64,000 nt of DNA from Planobispora longispora (GTDB lineage Bacteria > Actinomycetota > Actinomycetes > Streptosporangiales > Streptosporangiaceae). Below, piece by piece: positions 49,658 through 60,622 of this stretch; the first letter of the stretch is position 1, and every line of letters starts with the position of its first letter. The notes under the pieces are model-generated. The model was not told the DNA's origin. It saw only the letters and a list, made by a program, of their open reading frames with translations, and ran no database searches. The stretch lies in assembly GCF_016863135.1 (NCBI RefSeq), contig NZ_BOOH01000021.1, positions 62,001-126,000 on the forward strand, read 5' to 3'. The position numbers and the translations under genes are program-made.

Positions 49658-52600
49658 ATGGGAACGCCTCCGTTGACACCTCCACTCGCCGAGCTCCGCA
49701 CCCGCCTGCCCGAGCTGACGCTCCGCGACCAGCGGCGCCTGGGGCGGCGGCTGGACGGCGCCCGCAAGGTCAGGAACCGCGCGGCCCAGCAGAAGATCGC
49801 CGAGGAGATCGGCGCCGAGATCGACCGGGCCGAGCAGCGGATCGCCGCACGGCGCGCGGGCGTGCCGGAGGTGACCTATCCCGAGGCCCTGCCGGTCAGC
49901 CAGCGCCGGGACGACATCCTGGCGGCCATCCGCGACCACCAGGTCGTGATCGTCGCCGGTGAGACCGGCTCGGGCAAGACCACCCAGATCCCGAAGATGT
50001 GCCTGGAGCTGGGCCGGGGCGTCAAGGGCCTGATCGGGCACACCCAGCCCCGCCGGATCGCGGCCAGGACCGTGGCCGAGCGCGTCGCCGAGGAACTGGA
50101 CACCCCGCTCGGCGAGGCGGTGGGCTACAAGGTGCGCTTCACCGACCAGGCGGGCGAGGGCACGCTCGTCAAGGTCATGACCGACGGCATCCTGCTGGCC
50201 GAGCTCCAGGGCGACCGCGACCTCGTCCAGTACGACACGCTGATCATCGACGAGGCGCACGAGCGCAGCCTCAACATCGACTTCATCCTCGGCTACCTCA
50301 AGCAGCTGCTCCCGCGCCGCCCCGACCTGAAGGTGATCATCACCTCGGCGACCATCGACCCGGAGCGCTTCTCCCGGCACTTCGGCGACGCCCCGATCGT
50401 GGAGGTGTCCGGCCGGACCTACCCCGTCGAGGTGCGCTACCGGCCGGTCGGCGAGGACGACGACCAGATCCAGGCCATCGGCAACGCGGTGGACGAGCTC
50501 TGCCTGGAAGGCCCCGGCGACATCCTGGTCTTCCTCAGCGGCGAGCGGGAGATCCGCGACACCGCCGACGCCCTGTCCAAACGCAAGGACGTCGAGATCC
50601 TGCCGCTGTACGCCCGGCTCTCGGCCGCCGAGCAGCACCGGGTCTTCCAGCCGCACCGGGGCCGCCGCGTCGTGCTGGCCACCAACGTGGCCGAGACCTC
50701 GCTGACCGTGCCCGGCATCAAATACGTGGTCGATCCCGGCTTCGCCCGCATCTCCCGCTACAGCCACCGCACCAAGGTCCAGCGCCTGCCGATCGAGGCC
50801 GTCTCGCAGGCCTCGGCCAACCAGCGCAAGGGCCGCTGCGGCCGCGTCTCCGAGGGCGTGTGCATCCGGCTCTACGAGGAAGAGGACTTCCTGGCCCGGC
50901 CGGAGTTCACCGATCCGGAGATCCTCCGTACGAACCTCGCCTCGGTCATCCTGCAGATGACCTCCATCGGCCTGGGCGACATCGCCGCCTTCCCGTTCGT
51001 CGAGCCGCCGGACCAGCGCCAGGTCAAGGACGGCATGGACCTGCTGCGCGAGCTCGGCGCGTTCGACGAGGCCAAGCGGATCACCCCGCTGGGCCGCAAG
51101 CTCGCCGGGCTCCCGGTGGACCCCCGCCTGGCCCGGATGGTGCTGGAGGCCGACCACAACGGCTGCGTCCGCGAGGTCATGGTCATCGCCGCCGCCCTGT
51201 CGATCCAGGACCCGCGCGAGCGCCCGGCCGACAAGCAGCAGGCCGCCGACGAGATGCACCGGCGCTTCGCCGACAAGGAATCGGACTTCCTGACCTACCT
51301 GACCCTCTGGAACCACCTGCAGGACAAGCAGAAGGAGCTGTCCTCCAGCGCCTTCCGCCGCCTGTGCAAGGCCGAGTTCCTCAACTACCTGCGCGTGCGC
51401 GAGTGGCAGGACGTCTACAGCCAGCTGCGGCAGATGTCGAAGTCGCTCGGCGTCACGCTCAACAGCACGCCCGGCGACGAGCAGAAGATCCACGTCTCGC
51501 TGCTGTCCGGCCTGCTGTCGCACATCGGCGTCAAGGACATCGACAAGAAGGGCCCCCAGGAGGGGCAGCGCCGTCCCATCACGGAGTATGTCGGCGCCCG
51601 CAACGCCCGCTTCGCCATCTTCCCCGGCTCCGCGCTGGCCAGGAAGCAGCCGCTCTGGGTGATGTCCGCCGAGCTGGTGGAGACCTCCCGGCTCTGGGCC
51701 CGGGTCAACGCCAAGATCGAGCCCGAGTGGGTCGAGCCGCTGGCCCAGCACCTGATCAAGCGCACCTACTCCGAGCCGCACTGGGAGAAGAAGCAGGCGT
51801 CCGTGGTGGCCTACGAGAAGGTCACGCTGTACGGCGTGCCGATCGTGGCCCAGCGCAAGGTCAACTACGGCCGCATCGACCCGGAGACGAGCCGCGAGCT
51901 GTTCATCCGGCACGCCCTGGTCGAGGGCGACTGGGAGACCCACCACGCCTTCTTCAAGGAGAACCGCAAGCTCCTGGAGGAGGTCGAGGAGCTGGAGGAG
52001 CGCGCCCGCCGCCGCGACATCCTCGTCGACGACGAGACCCTGTTCGACTTCTACGACCAGCGCGTCGGCCAGGAGGTCGTCTCCGGGCGGCACTTCGACT
52101 CCTGGTGGAAGAAGGCGAAGCAGGCCGACCCCGACCTGCTCAGCTTCGAGAAGTCGATGCTCATCAGCGAGACGGCCGGGGACGTCAGCCAGCGCGACTA
52201 CCCCGACGTCTGGCGGCAGGGCGGGCTCAGGTTCCCGCTGACCTACCAGTTCGAGCCCGGCGCCGACGCCGACGGCGTCACCGCGCACATCCCGCTCTCG
52301 CTGCTCAACCAGGTCAACGTCGAGGGCTTCGACTGGCAGATCCCCGGATTGCGCGAGGACCTGCTCACCGCGCTGATCCGCTCCCTGCCCAAGAACATCC
52401 GGCGGAACTTCGTGCCCGCCCCCAACTACGCCAAGCAGGTGCTCCAGCGGGCCGAGCCCACCCAGGAGCCGCTCCTGGCCGTGCTGGAGCGGGAGCTGCT
52501 GAATCTCACCGGCATCCAGGTCCCGCGTGAGGCGTGGCAGCTCGACAACGTCCCCGACCACCTGAAGATCACCTTCCGGGTGGTCGACGGCCGCAAGCAC

Positions 52601-53551
52601 AAGCTCGCCGAGAGCAAGGACCTGGCCGAGCTCAAGCGGCGGCTGGCGCCCAAGCTCCGCCAGACCCTCTCCAAGGCCGCGGGCATCGAGCAGACGGGCC
52701 TGACCGCGTGGAGCGTGGGCGCGCTGCCCAAGACGTTCGAGCAGCGGCGGATGAAGGCCTACCCGGCCCTGGCCGACGAGGGCTCCAGCGTGGCCGTGCG
52801 CATGTTCGAGACCGAGGCCGAGCAGCGCCGCGCCATGTGGGAGGGCACCCGCAGGCTGCTGCTGCTCAACACCCCCTCCCCGGCCAAGTGGATCCTCGGC
52901 CGCCTGGACAACCAGGCCAAGCTGACGCTCAGCCGCAGCCCGCACGCCGGCGCCACGGCGCTGTTCGACGACTGCGTCGCCTGCGCCGCCGACAAGCTCA
53001 TGAGCGAGTACGGCGGGCCGGTCTGGGACGAATCCGCCTTCACCACCCTGCACGACAAGGTCCGCGCCGAACTGTTCGACACCGCCGCCGAGGTGGTCGA
53101 GCGGGTCCGGGGCATCCTGGCGGTCTGGCACAGCCTCGGCGCCCGCCTGGCCGAGGCGCGTCCCACCCCCGCGGTGGAGGACATCCGCGAGCAGCTCGCC
53201 AACCTCGTCTACCCCGGGTTCGTCACCGCCACCGGCCACTCGCGCCTGCCCGACCTGACGCGCTACCTGAAGGCGGCCGAGCGGCGGCTGGAGAAGCTCC
53301 CCGACGATCCGTACCGCGACGAGGAGCGCATGCGCCAGGTCCACGACATCGAGGACGACTACCACGACCTGCTCGACAAGCTCCCGCCCGCCCGCCGCGA
53401 CGACGAGGACCTGAAGAAGATCCGCTGGATGATCGAGGAGCTCCGGGTCAGCTACTTCGCCCAGACCCTCGGCACGCCGTACCCCGTCTCCGACAAGCGC
53501 ATCCGCAAGGCGATGGAGAGCGTGGACCTGGGCACGTCGTTCCGGCGTTAG
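49658..53551 (+). CDS. hrpA: ATP-dependent RNA helicase HrpA
   Basis: A 1297-residue DEAH-box helicase. Walker A is GETGSGKTTQIP near residue 100, the DEAH box IIDEAHERSLN near 200, motif III TSAT, and motif VI QRKGRCGRVSEGVC near 390; then come the helicase-associated and OB-fold regions and the long HrpA-specific DUF3418 C-terminus. HrpA unwinds RNA and in E. coli rescues stalled ribosomes. An ATG at 49607 has a better ribosome site (GGAAGGAG), but the 17 codons between are atypical in codon use and TATCCT at 49641 looks like a -10 box, so I prefer 49658. The stop overlaps the convergent gene by four bases. Confidence 0.93.
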   Translation: MGTPPLTPPLAELRTRLPELTLRDQRRLGRRLDGARKVRNRAAQQKIAEEIGAEIDRAEQRIAARRAGVPEVTYPEALPVSQRRDDILAAIRDHQVVIVAGETGSGKTTQIPKMCLELGRGVKGLIGHTQPRRIAARTVAERVAEELDTPLGEAVGYKVRFTDQAGEGTLVKVMTDGILLAELQGDRDLVQYDTLIIDEAHERSLNIDFILGYLKQLLPRRPDLKVIITSATIDPERFSRHFGDAPIVEVSGRTYPVEVRYRPVGEDDDQIQAIGNAVDELCLEGPGDILVFLSGEREIRDTADALSKRKDVEILPLYARLSAAEQHRVFQPHRGRRVVLATNVAETSLTVPGIKYVVDPGFARISRYSHRTKVQRLPIEAVSQASANQRKGRCGRVSEGVCIRLYEEEDFLARPEFTDPEILRTNLASVILQMTSIGLGDIAAFPFVEPPDQRQVKDGMDLLRELGAFDEAKRITPLGRKLAGLPVDPRLARMVLEADHNGCVREVMVIAAALSIQDPRERPADKQQAADEMHRRFADKESDFLTYLTLWNHLQDKQKELSSSAFRRLCKAEFLNYLRVREWQDVYSQLRQMSKSLGVTLNSTPGDEQKIHVSLLSGLLSHIGVKDIDKKGPQEGQRRPITEYVGARNARFAIFPGSALARKQPLWVMSAELVETSRLWARVNAKIEPEWVEPLAQHLIKRTYSEPHWEKKQASVVAYEKVTLYGVPIVAQRKVNYGRIDPETSRELFIRHALVEGDWETHHAFFKENRKLLEEVEELEERARRRDILVDDETLFDFYDQRVGQEVVSGRHFDSWWKKAKQADPDLLSFEKSMLISETAGDVSQRDYPDVWRQGGLRFPLTYQFEPGADADGVTAHIPLSLLNQVNVEGFDWQIPGLREDLLTALIRSLPKNIRRNFVPAPNYAKQVLQRAEPTQEPLLAVLERELLNLTGIQVPREAWQLDNVPDHLKITFRVVDGRKHKLAESKDLAELKRRLAPKLRQTLSKAAGIEQTGLTAWSVGALPKTFEQRRMKAYPALADEGSSVAVRMFETEAEQRRAMWEGTRRLLLLNTPSPAKWILGRLDNQAKLTLSRSPHAGATALFDDCVACAADKLMSEYGGPVWDESAFTTLHDKVRAELFDTAAEVVERVRGILAVWHSLGARLAEARPTPAVEDIREQLANLVYPGFVTATGHSRLPDLTRYLKAAERRLEKLPDDPYRDEERMRQVHDIEDDYHDLLDKLPPARRDDEDLKKIRWMIEELRVSYFAQTLGTPYPVSDKRIRKAMESVDLGTSFRR

Positions 53552-54300
53552 GCGCTCTCGGCCATGGGGGCGAACGGCGAGTCCGGGTCGAGCGGCGGCA
53601 GCGGCACGCCGAGCCGCTCGAACGCCTGGCGCAGCGCGTTCTCGCTGGCGAGGACCAGATCGTAGAGACCGGCCGTGCGCTGCGCCTCGGTGATCTTCGC
53701 AACCAGCTTGGTCAGATCGGTGGCGGTCTCCCGGCGGTCCTCGACCATACGCGCCAGGATGTCGGCGGCCGCGCCGGGGTCCTCGGCGAGCCGCAGCGCG
53801 TAAAGGGTCTCCCAGCTGTGTCCCGCCGCCCGGAGGAAGCCCTCGCACCTCGTGCTGAGCGCGTGGAGCCGCTCCAGACGCAGTTCCGTGGACTCGGCCT
53901 CGGTCACCACCTTGTGCTGCGCGATGAGATTGGTCTGCTGGAGCCTGCGAACCTCCTCGGTGAGGCCGACCTCGACGCGGACCGTCCACGGCCCGTCCCG
54001 CAGCTCCGCCTCCAGCCTCCGGTTCACTTCCCGCTCCGCCGATTCCGGGCGGAAGGCGGGATGCCTGCGGCATGTCTCGCGGACGACGGTCCTGGCGCGG
54101 TCGAGCACCTCCTCCCGCTCGGCGCCGAGGTCGGGTGCGGATCTCCGCGCGCGACGCCCGCCGCCCGCTTCACGGGCGCAGTGGACGGCCACCCGGAAGG
54201 CGAAGCCGTCCCCGGCCGAAGGGGTCTCGAAGGCGAGCTCCGGGGAGCCGGTCGTGTCTGCGGCGTTGGGGTTGTCGAACTTCCACATGAGCGTGAACAC
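53548..54300 (-). CDS. Unknown third protein of the cyclase/STAND-like operon
   Basis: A 250-residue soluble protein. The N-terminal third is beta-rich (TLMWKFDNPNAADTTGSPEL, DGFAFRVAVHCARE). A long helical, coiled-coil-prone stretch follows (VLDRARTVVRETCRRHPAFR, TEEVRRLQQTNLIAQHKVVT) and a helical end (ETATDLTKLVAKITEAQRTA). The beta-then-helix plan recalls SPFH/band-7-type proteins, but I cannot confirm it. GTG at 54300 is 6 bp after the stop of the STAND-like gene, with AGGAG upstream, so it belongs to that operon. Function unknown. Confidence 0.8.
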   Translation of the reverse strand: MFTLMWKFDNPNAADTTGSPELAFETPSAGDGFAFRVAVHCAREAGGGRRARRSAPDLGAEREEVLDRARTVVRETCRRHPAFRPESAEREVNRRLEAELRDGPWTVRVEVGLTEEVRRLQQTNLIAQHKVVTEAESTELRLERLHALSTRCEGFLRAAGHSWETLYALRLAEDPGAAADILARMVEDRRETATDLTKLVAKITEAQRTAGLYDLVLASENALRQAFERLGVPLPPLDPDSPFAPMAESA

Positions 54301-54306
54301 CGGTGG

Positions 54307-56478
54307 TCATCTCCTTGACAGCAGGCCGTCCAGCGCCGCGCGCCGGTCGGCGGTGATCAGCTCCCAGCCGTGCCACGCGCGGAGGGAGAAGCGGAGCGGC
54401 ATGCGCAGATCGGGATGGCGGGCCGCGGTCGTCCGGAAGATCTGGTCGACCACGGGATCGCACTCGGGCCGTCCGGCCCACTGCCCGAGCAGGCGCCACA
54501 CCTCCGGTACGGCGGAGCCGGAGCCGGTGAGCCGTCCCCAGGCGAGCGCATTGCACCACAGTTCCGGCAGTTCGGGCATGTGTCGGTAGCCGGTCAGCGG
54601 GGGACGGTCGGGGTCGCCGGAGGACGGCAGGCAGGCCAGCCAGACGAAGGCGAACGCGGCGGTCCGCCGCAACCCGGGCGAGCCCGACCGAGCCCACGCG
54701 CCGAGCTCGGCGAGAACCCGCTCGGCCGTCGTGGAGGTGTAGATCTCCGCCACGGAAGCCGTGACGGTCAGGTGCAGCGGCCAGTTGCCGGTCGACTGGC
54801 CGGCGGCGGGCGAGAGCAGGATCGTCCTGCGGAACACCTCGAGGGCCCGGCTGACGGCCCGGACGCCGATCTCGGAGCCGTAGACCACGGTGGCGGTGGT
54901 CCGCTTGGAGAGGTTCCCCGTCGACCAGGCGTCGAGGAGCTCATGGACCAGGGGAGCCAGCGCGGGGTTGAGCGCCGCGGCCTCCAGCGTGTATTTCACC
55001 AGGTCCCGCTTGCCCTTGGCGCCGTCCTTGGACCAGCCGTCGAGGAAATTCTCGCGCACGTTCCGGAAATCGCAGGCGGCCAGGTGCGCGACCCCTTGAG
55101 CGGCCCTGATCGCGATCCTCTCGTCGGGCCGCCCGGTGAGTTCGTGCAGCCAGGCGTACAGGGGGCCGCGCAGGACCGGCGCCTCCTCCCAGGCGACCGA
55201 GAGGATCTGGGCCGTCGGATCCTGCCTCAGCAGGACGCGGTGACCCTCGCCCGGCGCGGCGGGAGGGTGGCAGCTCAGCCCGTCGCGATTCAGCCAGGTG
55301 TGCAGGTATCCCCAGACCCGGGGACCTCGCCGGTCCTTATCGTTCTCCACCTCCCGGACGAGCTCGGCCAGGCGCAGCGCGGAGCCGGAGATCTCCGCCT
55401 CGCTCAGACCGTGCAGCACGCCGGCGCTGATGAGGAAGCACTGCCTGGTCTCGTCCGCGTTCTCCCTGCGGAACTCCTGCCGGAGCCGTTCGCGGGGGTC
55501 CAGCCGCAGCGTGCCGAGGACCTCGGGAAGCGACCGCCGCCCGTCACGCAGTCTCGCGGCGATCTCCAGGGCGTACTCGCGGACCCGGGCGGGCCCGTGC
55601 CCGGCGAGCAGGTCCGGCAGCGCCGAGAGGTGCTCGCCGAATCTGTGCTCCGTCCAGAGGCCGGGAGAACCGTCGGCGGCCAGCCAGCGGCGGAACACCT
55701 CCATGGCGTCGGCCGGTTCGTGCTCGACGACCAGGACGTCACGCTCGTACTTCTCGGTCACCAGAATGACGATCCGGCATTTCGCCTCCTCGGCCAGGAC
55801 CTGCAGCCGGTCGATCACGCTGCCGGGAGCGGAGGTCCGGGGCGCGTCGCCGGCGCTGGAATCACCGGGGTTGAAGTCACCGGCATCGAACACGAAGCCC
55901 TTCGCCTCCGAGAGGTCCCCGGCGGTGAGGCCCTCCTCGGTCCGGAGCATGCCCAAGGGGGTGTCCTCCGGGCCCCGTACCGGAGCCGACCAGTCCAGGA
56001 GCGCGCGGTAGGCCGCGCTGGCGCGACCGGTCTCCGGACGCCCGCGCAACAGCACCACCGGGTCCCGGGCCAGCCGGGCGGCCAGCCGCGTGCTCGACGA
56101 GGTGCACACCGTGTAGCGCTCGACATCGCGCACCCTCGCCGGCGGCAGGACGGAGACCGGCCGCGGGGCGGGGCCGGAGCCGTCGTAGAACTGATTGATC
56201 GTCTGGTCGCCGCCGGAGACGTTGGCGTTGCCGCCCTTCCCCGAGATGTCGGCCCAGAGCTGGGGCAGCCCTTCACGGCGGAAGCGGCGCCGCCGCTCGC
56301 TCTGCTCCGTCCGCTCGCGGATGGAGGGCTCGGCGTCCTCCTCCCCGCCCGGGGCGGGTCCGTCCGGCGTTCCGGAATCCTCCCCGGGAGCCGTCTCCTG
56401 CGGGGATTCCTCCGGCGGTTCTTCCGGCGGGAGGTCGGGCTCCTGGCTCCGGGCGTCCGGCGCCCGCTCCGCGTCCAT
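54307..56478 (-). CDS. STAND-like protein with degenerate P-loop and NANVSG tag
   Basis: A 723-residue protein. Residues 1-60 are an acidic Pro/Glu-rich tail, followed by a basic patch (RRRRFRREG). Residues 80-98 are the tag GKGGNANVSGGDQTINQFY. A nucleotide-binding-like domain starts at about 115, with LLRGRPETGRAS (143-154) in the Walker A position but Arg for the essential Lys, and a hydrophobic strand RIVILVTE (235-242) in the Walker B position without an acidic end. The rest (about 300-723) is helical and repeat-like. This fits an inactive STAND (iSTAND)-type signalling protein. It overlaps the cyclase-like gene (TGATG) and shares its tag, so the two probably act together. Confidence 0.72.
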   Translation of the reverse strand: MDAERAPDARSQEPDLPPEEPPEESPQETAPGEDSGTPDGPAPGGEEDAEPSIRERTEQSERRRRFRREGLPQLWADISGKGGNANVSGGDQTINQFYDGSGPAPRPVSVLPPARVRDVERYTVCTSSSTRLAARLARDPVVLLRGRPETGRASAAYRALLDWSAPVRGPEDTPLGMLRTEEGLTAGDLSEAKGFVFDAGDFNPGDSSAGDAPRTSAPGSVIDRLQVLAEEAKCRIVILVTEKYERDVLVVEHEPADAMEVFRRWLAADGSPGLWTEHRFGEHLSALPDLLAGHGPARVREYALEIAARLRDGRRSLPEVLGTLRLDPRERLRQEFRRENADETRQCFLISAGVLHGLSEAEISGSALRLAELVREVENDKDRRGPRVWGYLHTWLNRDGLSCHPPAAPGEGHRVLLRQDPTAQILSVAWEEAPVLRGPLYAWLHELTGRPDERIAIRAAQGVAHLAACDFRNVRENFLDGWSKDGAKGKRDLVKYTLEAAALNPALAPLVHELLDAWSTGNLSKRTTATVVYGSEIGVRAVSRALEVFRRTILLSPAAGQSTGNWPLHLTVTASVAEIYTSTTAERVLAELGAWARSGSPGLRRTAAFAFVWLACLPSSGDPDRPPLTGYRHMPELPELWCNALAWGRLTGSGSAVPEVWRLLGQWAGRPECDPVVDQIFRTTAARHPDLRMPLRFSLRAWHGWELITADRRAALDGLLSRR

Positions 56479-57218
56479 CAGGAGTACCTCTGGTTGATCG
56501 TCTGGTCACGGCCGCTGACGTTGGCGTTGGCGCCCTTCCCGGTGAGGCGGAAGACGTGGCCGGCCGGGGCTCCGGCGTCCTCGGCCGCCCTGGGGCTCCC
56601 GGGACCCGCGGGCTCCGCGGATCCGGGGAGGGCTCCCAGCGCGTGCACGTTGTGACCGGGCAGATGGATGTGAGCGATGTAGCGTTCCTTCTTCTCCGCC
56701 ACCTTCACCCGCCGGAAGTCGTCCTTCGACGGCCCGCCGCGGCTCTGGCCGACGTAGTCCTCGAACGTCCGGTCCGAGATGATCACTCCGAGATCGGCCT
56801 CCGGCCGGGCCCGCATCGCGGCCTTCAGCGCGGCGGCGTTCACCAGCCGGTTGACCTGCACGGCGTGCGCCCCGGGGAAACCGTTCGCCCCGTCGACGAC
56901 GACCGGCCCCTCGTGGACCGAGAGCCGCATCCGCATCCGGGACGTCGCGCTGTTGTACCCGGCCAGGACCTCGTTGAGCTCGGTGACGAAGGAGGTCAGG
57001 ACGGTGACGGCGCCGGTTCCCGGCGGCAGGACGACGAACTGCCCGTCACCCTGCTCCTGCCGTCGCCAGTCGAGCGTGCCGAGCTGCGCCAGTGTCGCCG
57101 CGTGGTCCAGGGCCCGGACCAGATCCCGCTGGAGCGTCGCCTGGCTGTCGCGGTTGCGGCTGCTGTAGTCCTCGATGTCGGCGGCAATCATGATCCGGTG
57201 TTCGGTGCGGTGTTCCAT
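56478..57218 (-). CDS. Class III nucleotide cyclase-like protein with C-terminal tag
   Basis: A 246-residue protein. Residues 8-185 follow the class III adenylate/guanylate cyclase fold: Asp14 in IAADIEDYS and Asp58 in QGDGQFVVLP match the two metal-binding aspartates, and RLSVHEGPVV and GAHAVQVNRLVNAAALKAAM match the later core. The transition-state Asn is present, but the usual Arg four residues on is Asn, so activity is uncertain. A linker leads to the C-terminal tag GKGANANVSGRDQTINQRYS (227-246), nearly the same as in the next protein. The ATG at 57218 has GGAGG six bases upstream. A Crp-like regulator is encoded 80 bp upstream. Confidence 0.75.
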   Translation of the reverse strand: MEHRTEHRIMIAADIEDYSSRNRDSQATLQRDLVRALDHAATLAQLGTLDWRRQEQGDGQFVVLPPGTGAVTVLTSFVTELNEVLAGYNSATSRMRMRLSVHEGPVVVDGANGFPGAHAVQVNRLVNAAALKAAMRARPEADLGVIISDRTFEDYVGQSRGGPSKDDFRRVKVAEKKERYIAHIHLPGHNVHALGALPGSAEPAGPGSPRAAEDAGAPAGHVFRLTGKGANANVSGRDQTINQRYS

Positions 57219-57298
57219 GGAGGGCCTCCGTACGGTGGGATGGGACTCCACCATGAGCCCGATAGAACATGCCGAACCCGGATTAATAGGGCTTCGGG

Positions 57299-58021
57299 TC
57301 AGCGGGCCCTCGGCCGTTCGATCGTGTCGGGGGTCTCGGCGAACTTCGCGAGTTCCCAGGGCTCCACGATGAGCACGCCCCGCCGGCCACGCCGGATCAG
57401 CTTCCGGTCCGCCAATTCCCGCAGGGCCTTCTGCACGGTCGCCTCCTTCGCCCCGATGAGGGCGCCGAGCTCCGCCTGGGTGAGCGGGACTCCCAGGTCC
57501 AGCCCTTGGGCGGCGCGCCGGCCGTGACGCTCCGCCAGCGCCAGGATGAGACGGGCCAGGCGGATGTCGGCCTCGTAGCCCGCGAAGTCGAGCCTGCGCT
57601 GGTTCGCCCAGCGCAGGCGATCGCTGATCAGGCGGTTCAGGGCCAGCCCCGCCTCGGGAGACCTGCGCAGGAAGTCCAGGAAGACCGGGCCTTTGATCAC
57701 GCAGACGGCCGAAGGGCCGCAGGTCGTCACCGTCGCCGAGCGCGGGGCCTCGTTCAGCACCGCCATGTCGCCCACCACGTCCCCGCTCACCCGGACGGCG
57801 AGCAGGATTTCGCTGCCGTTCTCCGCCATCGCGGTGATCTTCACGATCGCGTCGATGAGCAGGAACACCACGTCCCCGCTGTCACCCTGGCGGATGAGCT
57901 CGTGCCCGGCGGGGCGGTGGGCGGTGACCCCCAGGCTCAGCAGCCGGGCTCTGAGCGGGCCGGACAGCAGGGCGAGAAAACTCGCCCGGGCAAACGAGTC
58001 GTTCGACTGGTCCCTCGCCAC
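57299..58021 (-). CDS. Crp/Fnr family regulator
   Basis: A 240-residue regulator with a cyclic-nucleotide-binding domain (about 15-130) and a winged helix-turn-helix (about 170-225, LTQAELGALIGAKEATVQKA). The phosphate-binding cassette reads GDVVGDMAVLNEAPRSATV; the key Arg-Ser is present, while the Glu that contacts the ribose is Asp. Start GTG at 58021 after GGAGGA. It precedes the cyclase-like gene by 80 bp on the same strand, so it may sense the nucleotide made there. Confidence 0.9.
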   Translation of the reverse strand: MARDQSNDSFARASFLALLSGPLRARLLSLGVTAHRPAGHELIRQGDSGDVVFLLIDAIVKITAMAENGSEILLAVRVSGDVVGDMAVLNEAPRSATVTTCGPSAVCVIKGPVFLDFLRRSPEAGLALNRLISDRLRWANQRRLDFAGYEADIRLARLILALAERHGRRAAQGLDLGVPLTQAELGALIGAKEATVQKALRELADRKLIRRGRRGVLIVEPWELAKFAETPDTIERPRAR

Positions 58022-58130
58022 GCACGTTCCTCCGGAGGAGATGTGCCTGTGCTGACGAATCTTTCACCCGCCGCCCGGTTCATCAACCGGGCGGCGGACG
58101 AATCCGGACGCGTGGCGAGGGAACCCGGAG

Positions 58131-60554
<2,424 letters not shown>

Positions 60555-60622
60555 GCGTTCAAGTGTCTCATTGAAGTTCCTATGAATACTTTTCAGCGGA
60601 AGTCGGGGATAATCCTGGGAAT
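60555..60622. promoter_or_regulatory. Shared promoter region of uvrA-like and merR genes
   Basis: This 68-bp divergent region is AT-rich compared with its flanks. It contains TTCAA-N8-TTGAA (an inverted pair) near 60560-60577 and a TTGAAG/TATGAA stretch that could be a promoter with the long spacer typical of MerR control. The exact operator was not resolved. Confidence 0.4.

Noticed and set aside
49598-54073. Very long minus-strand frame opposite hrpA
   Set aside because: It is the antisense shadow of HrpA; composition is low-complexity and no domain is seen.
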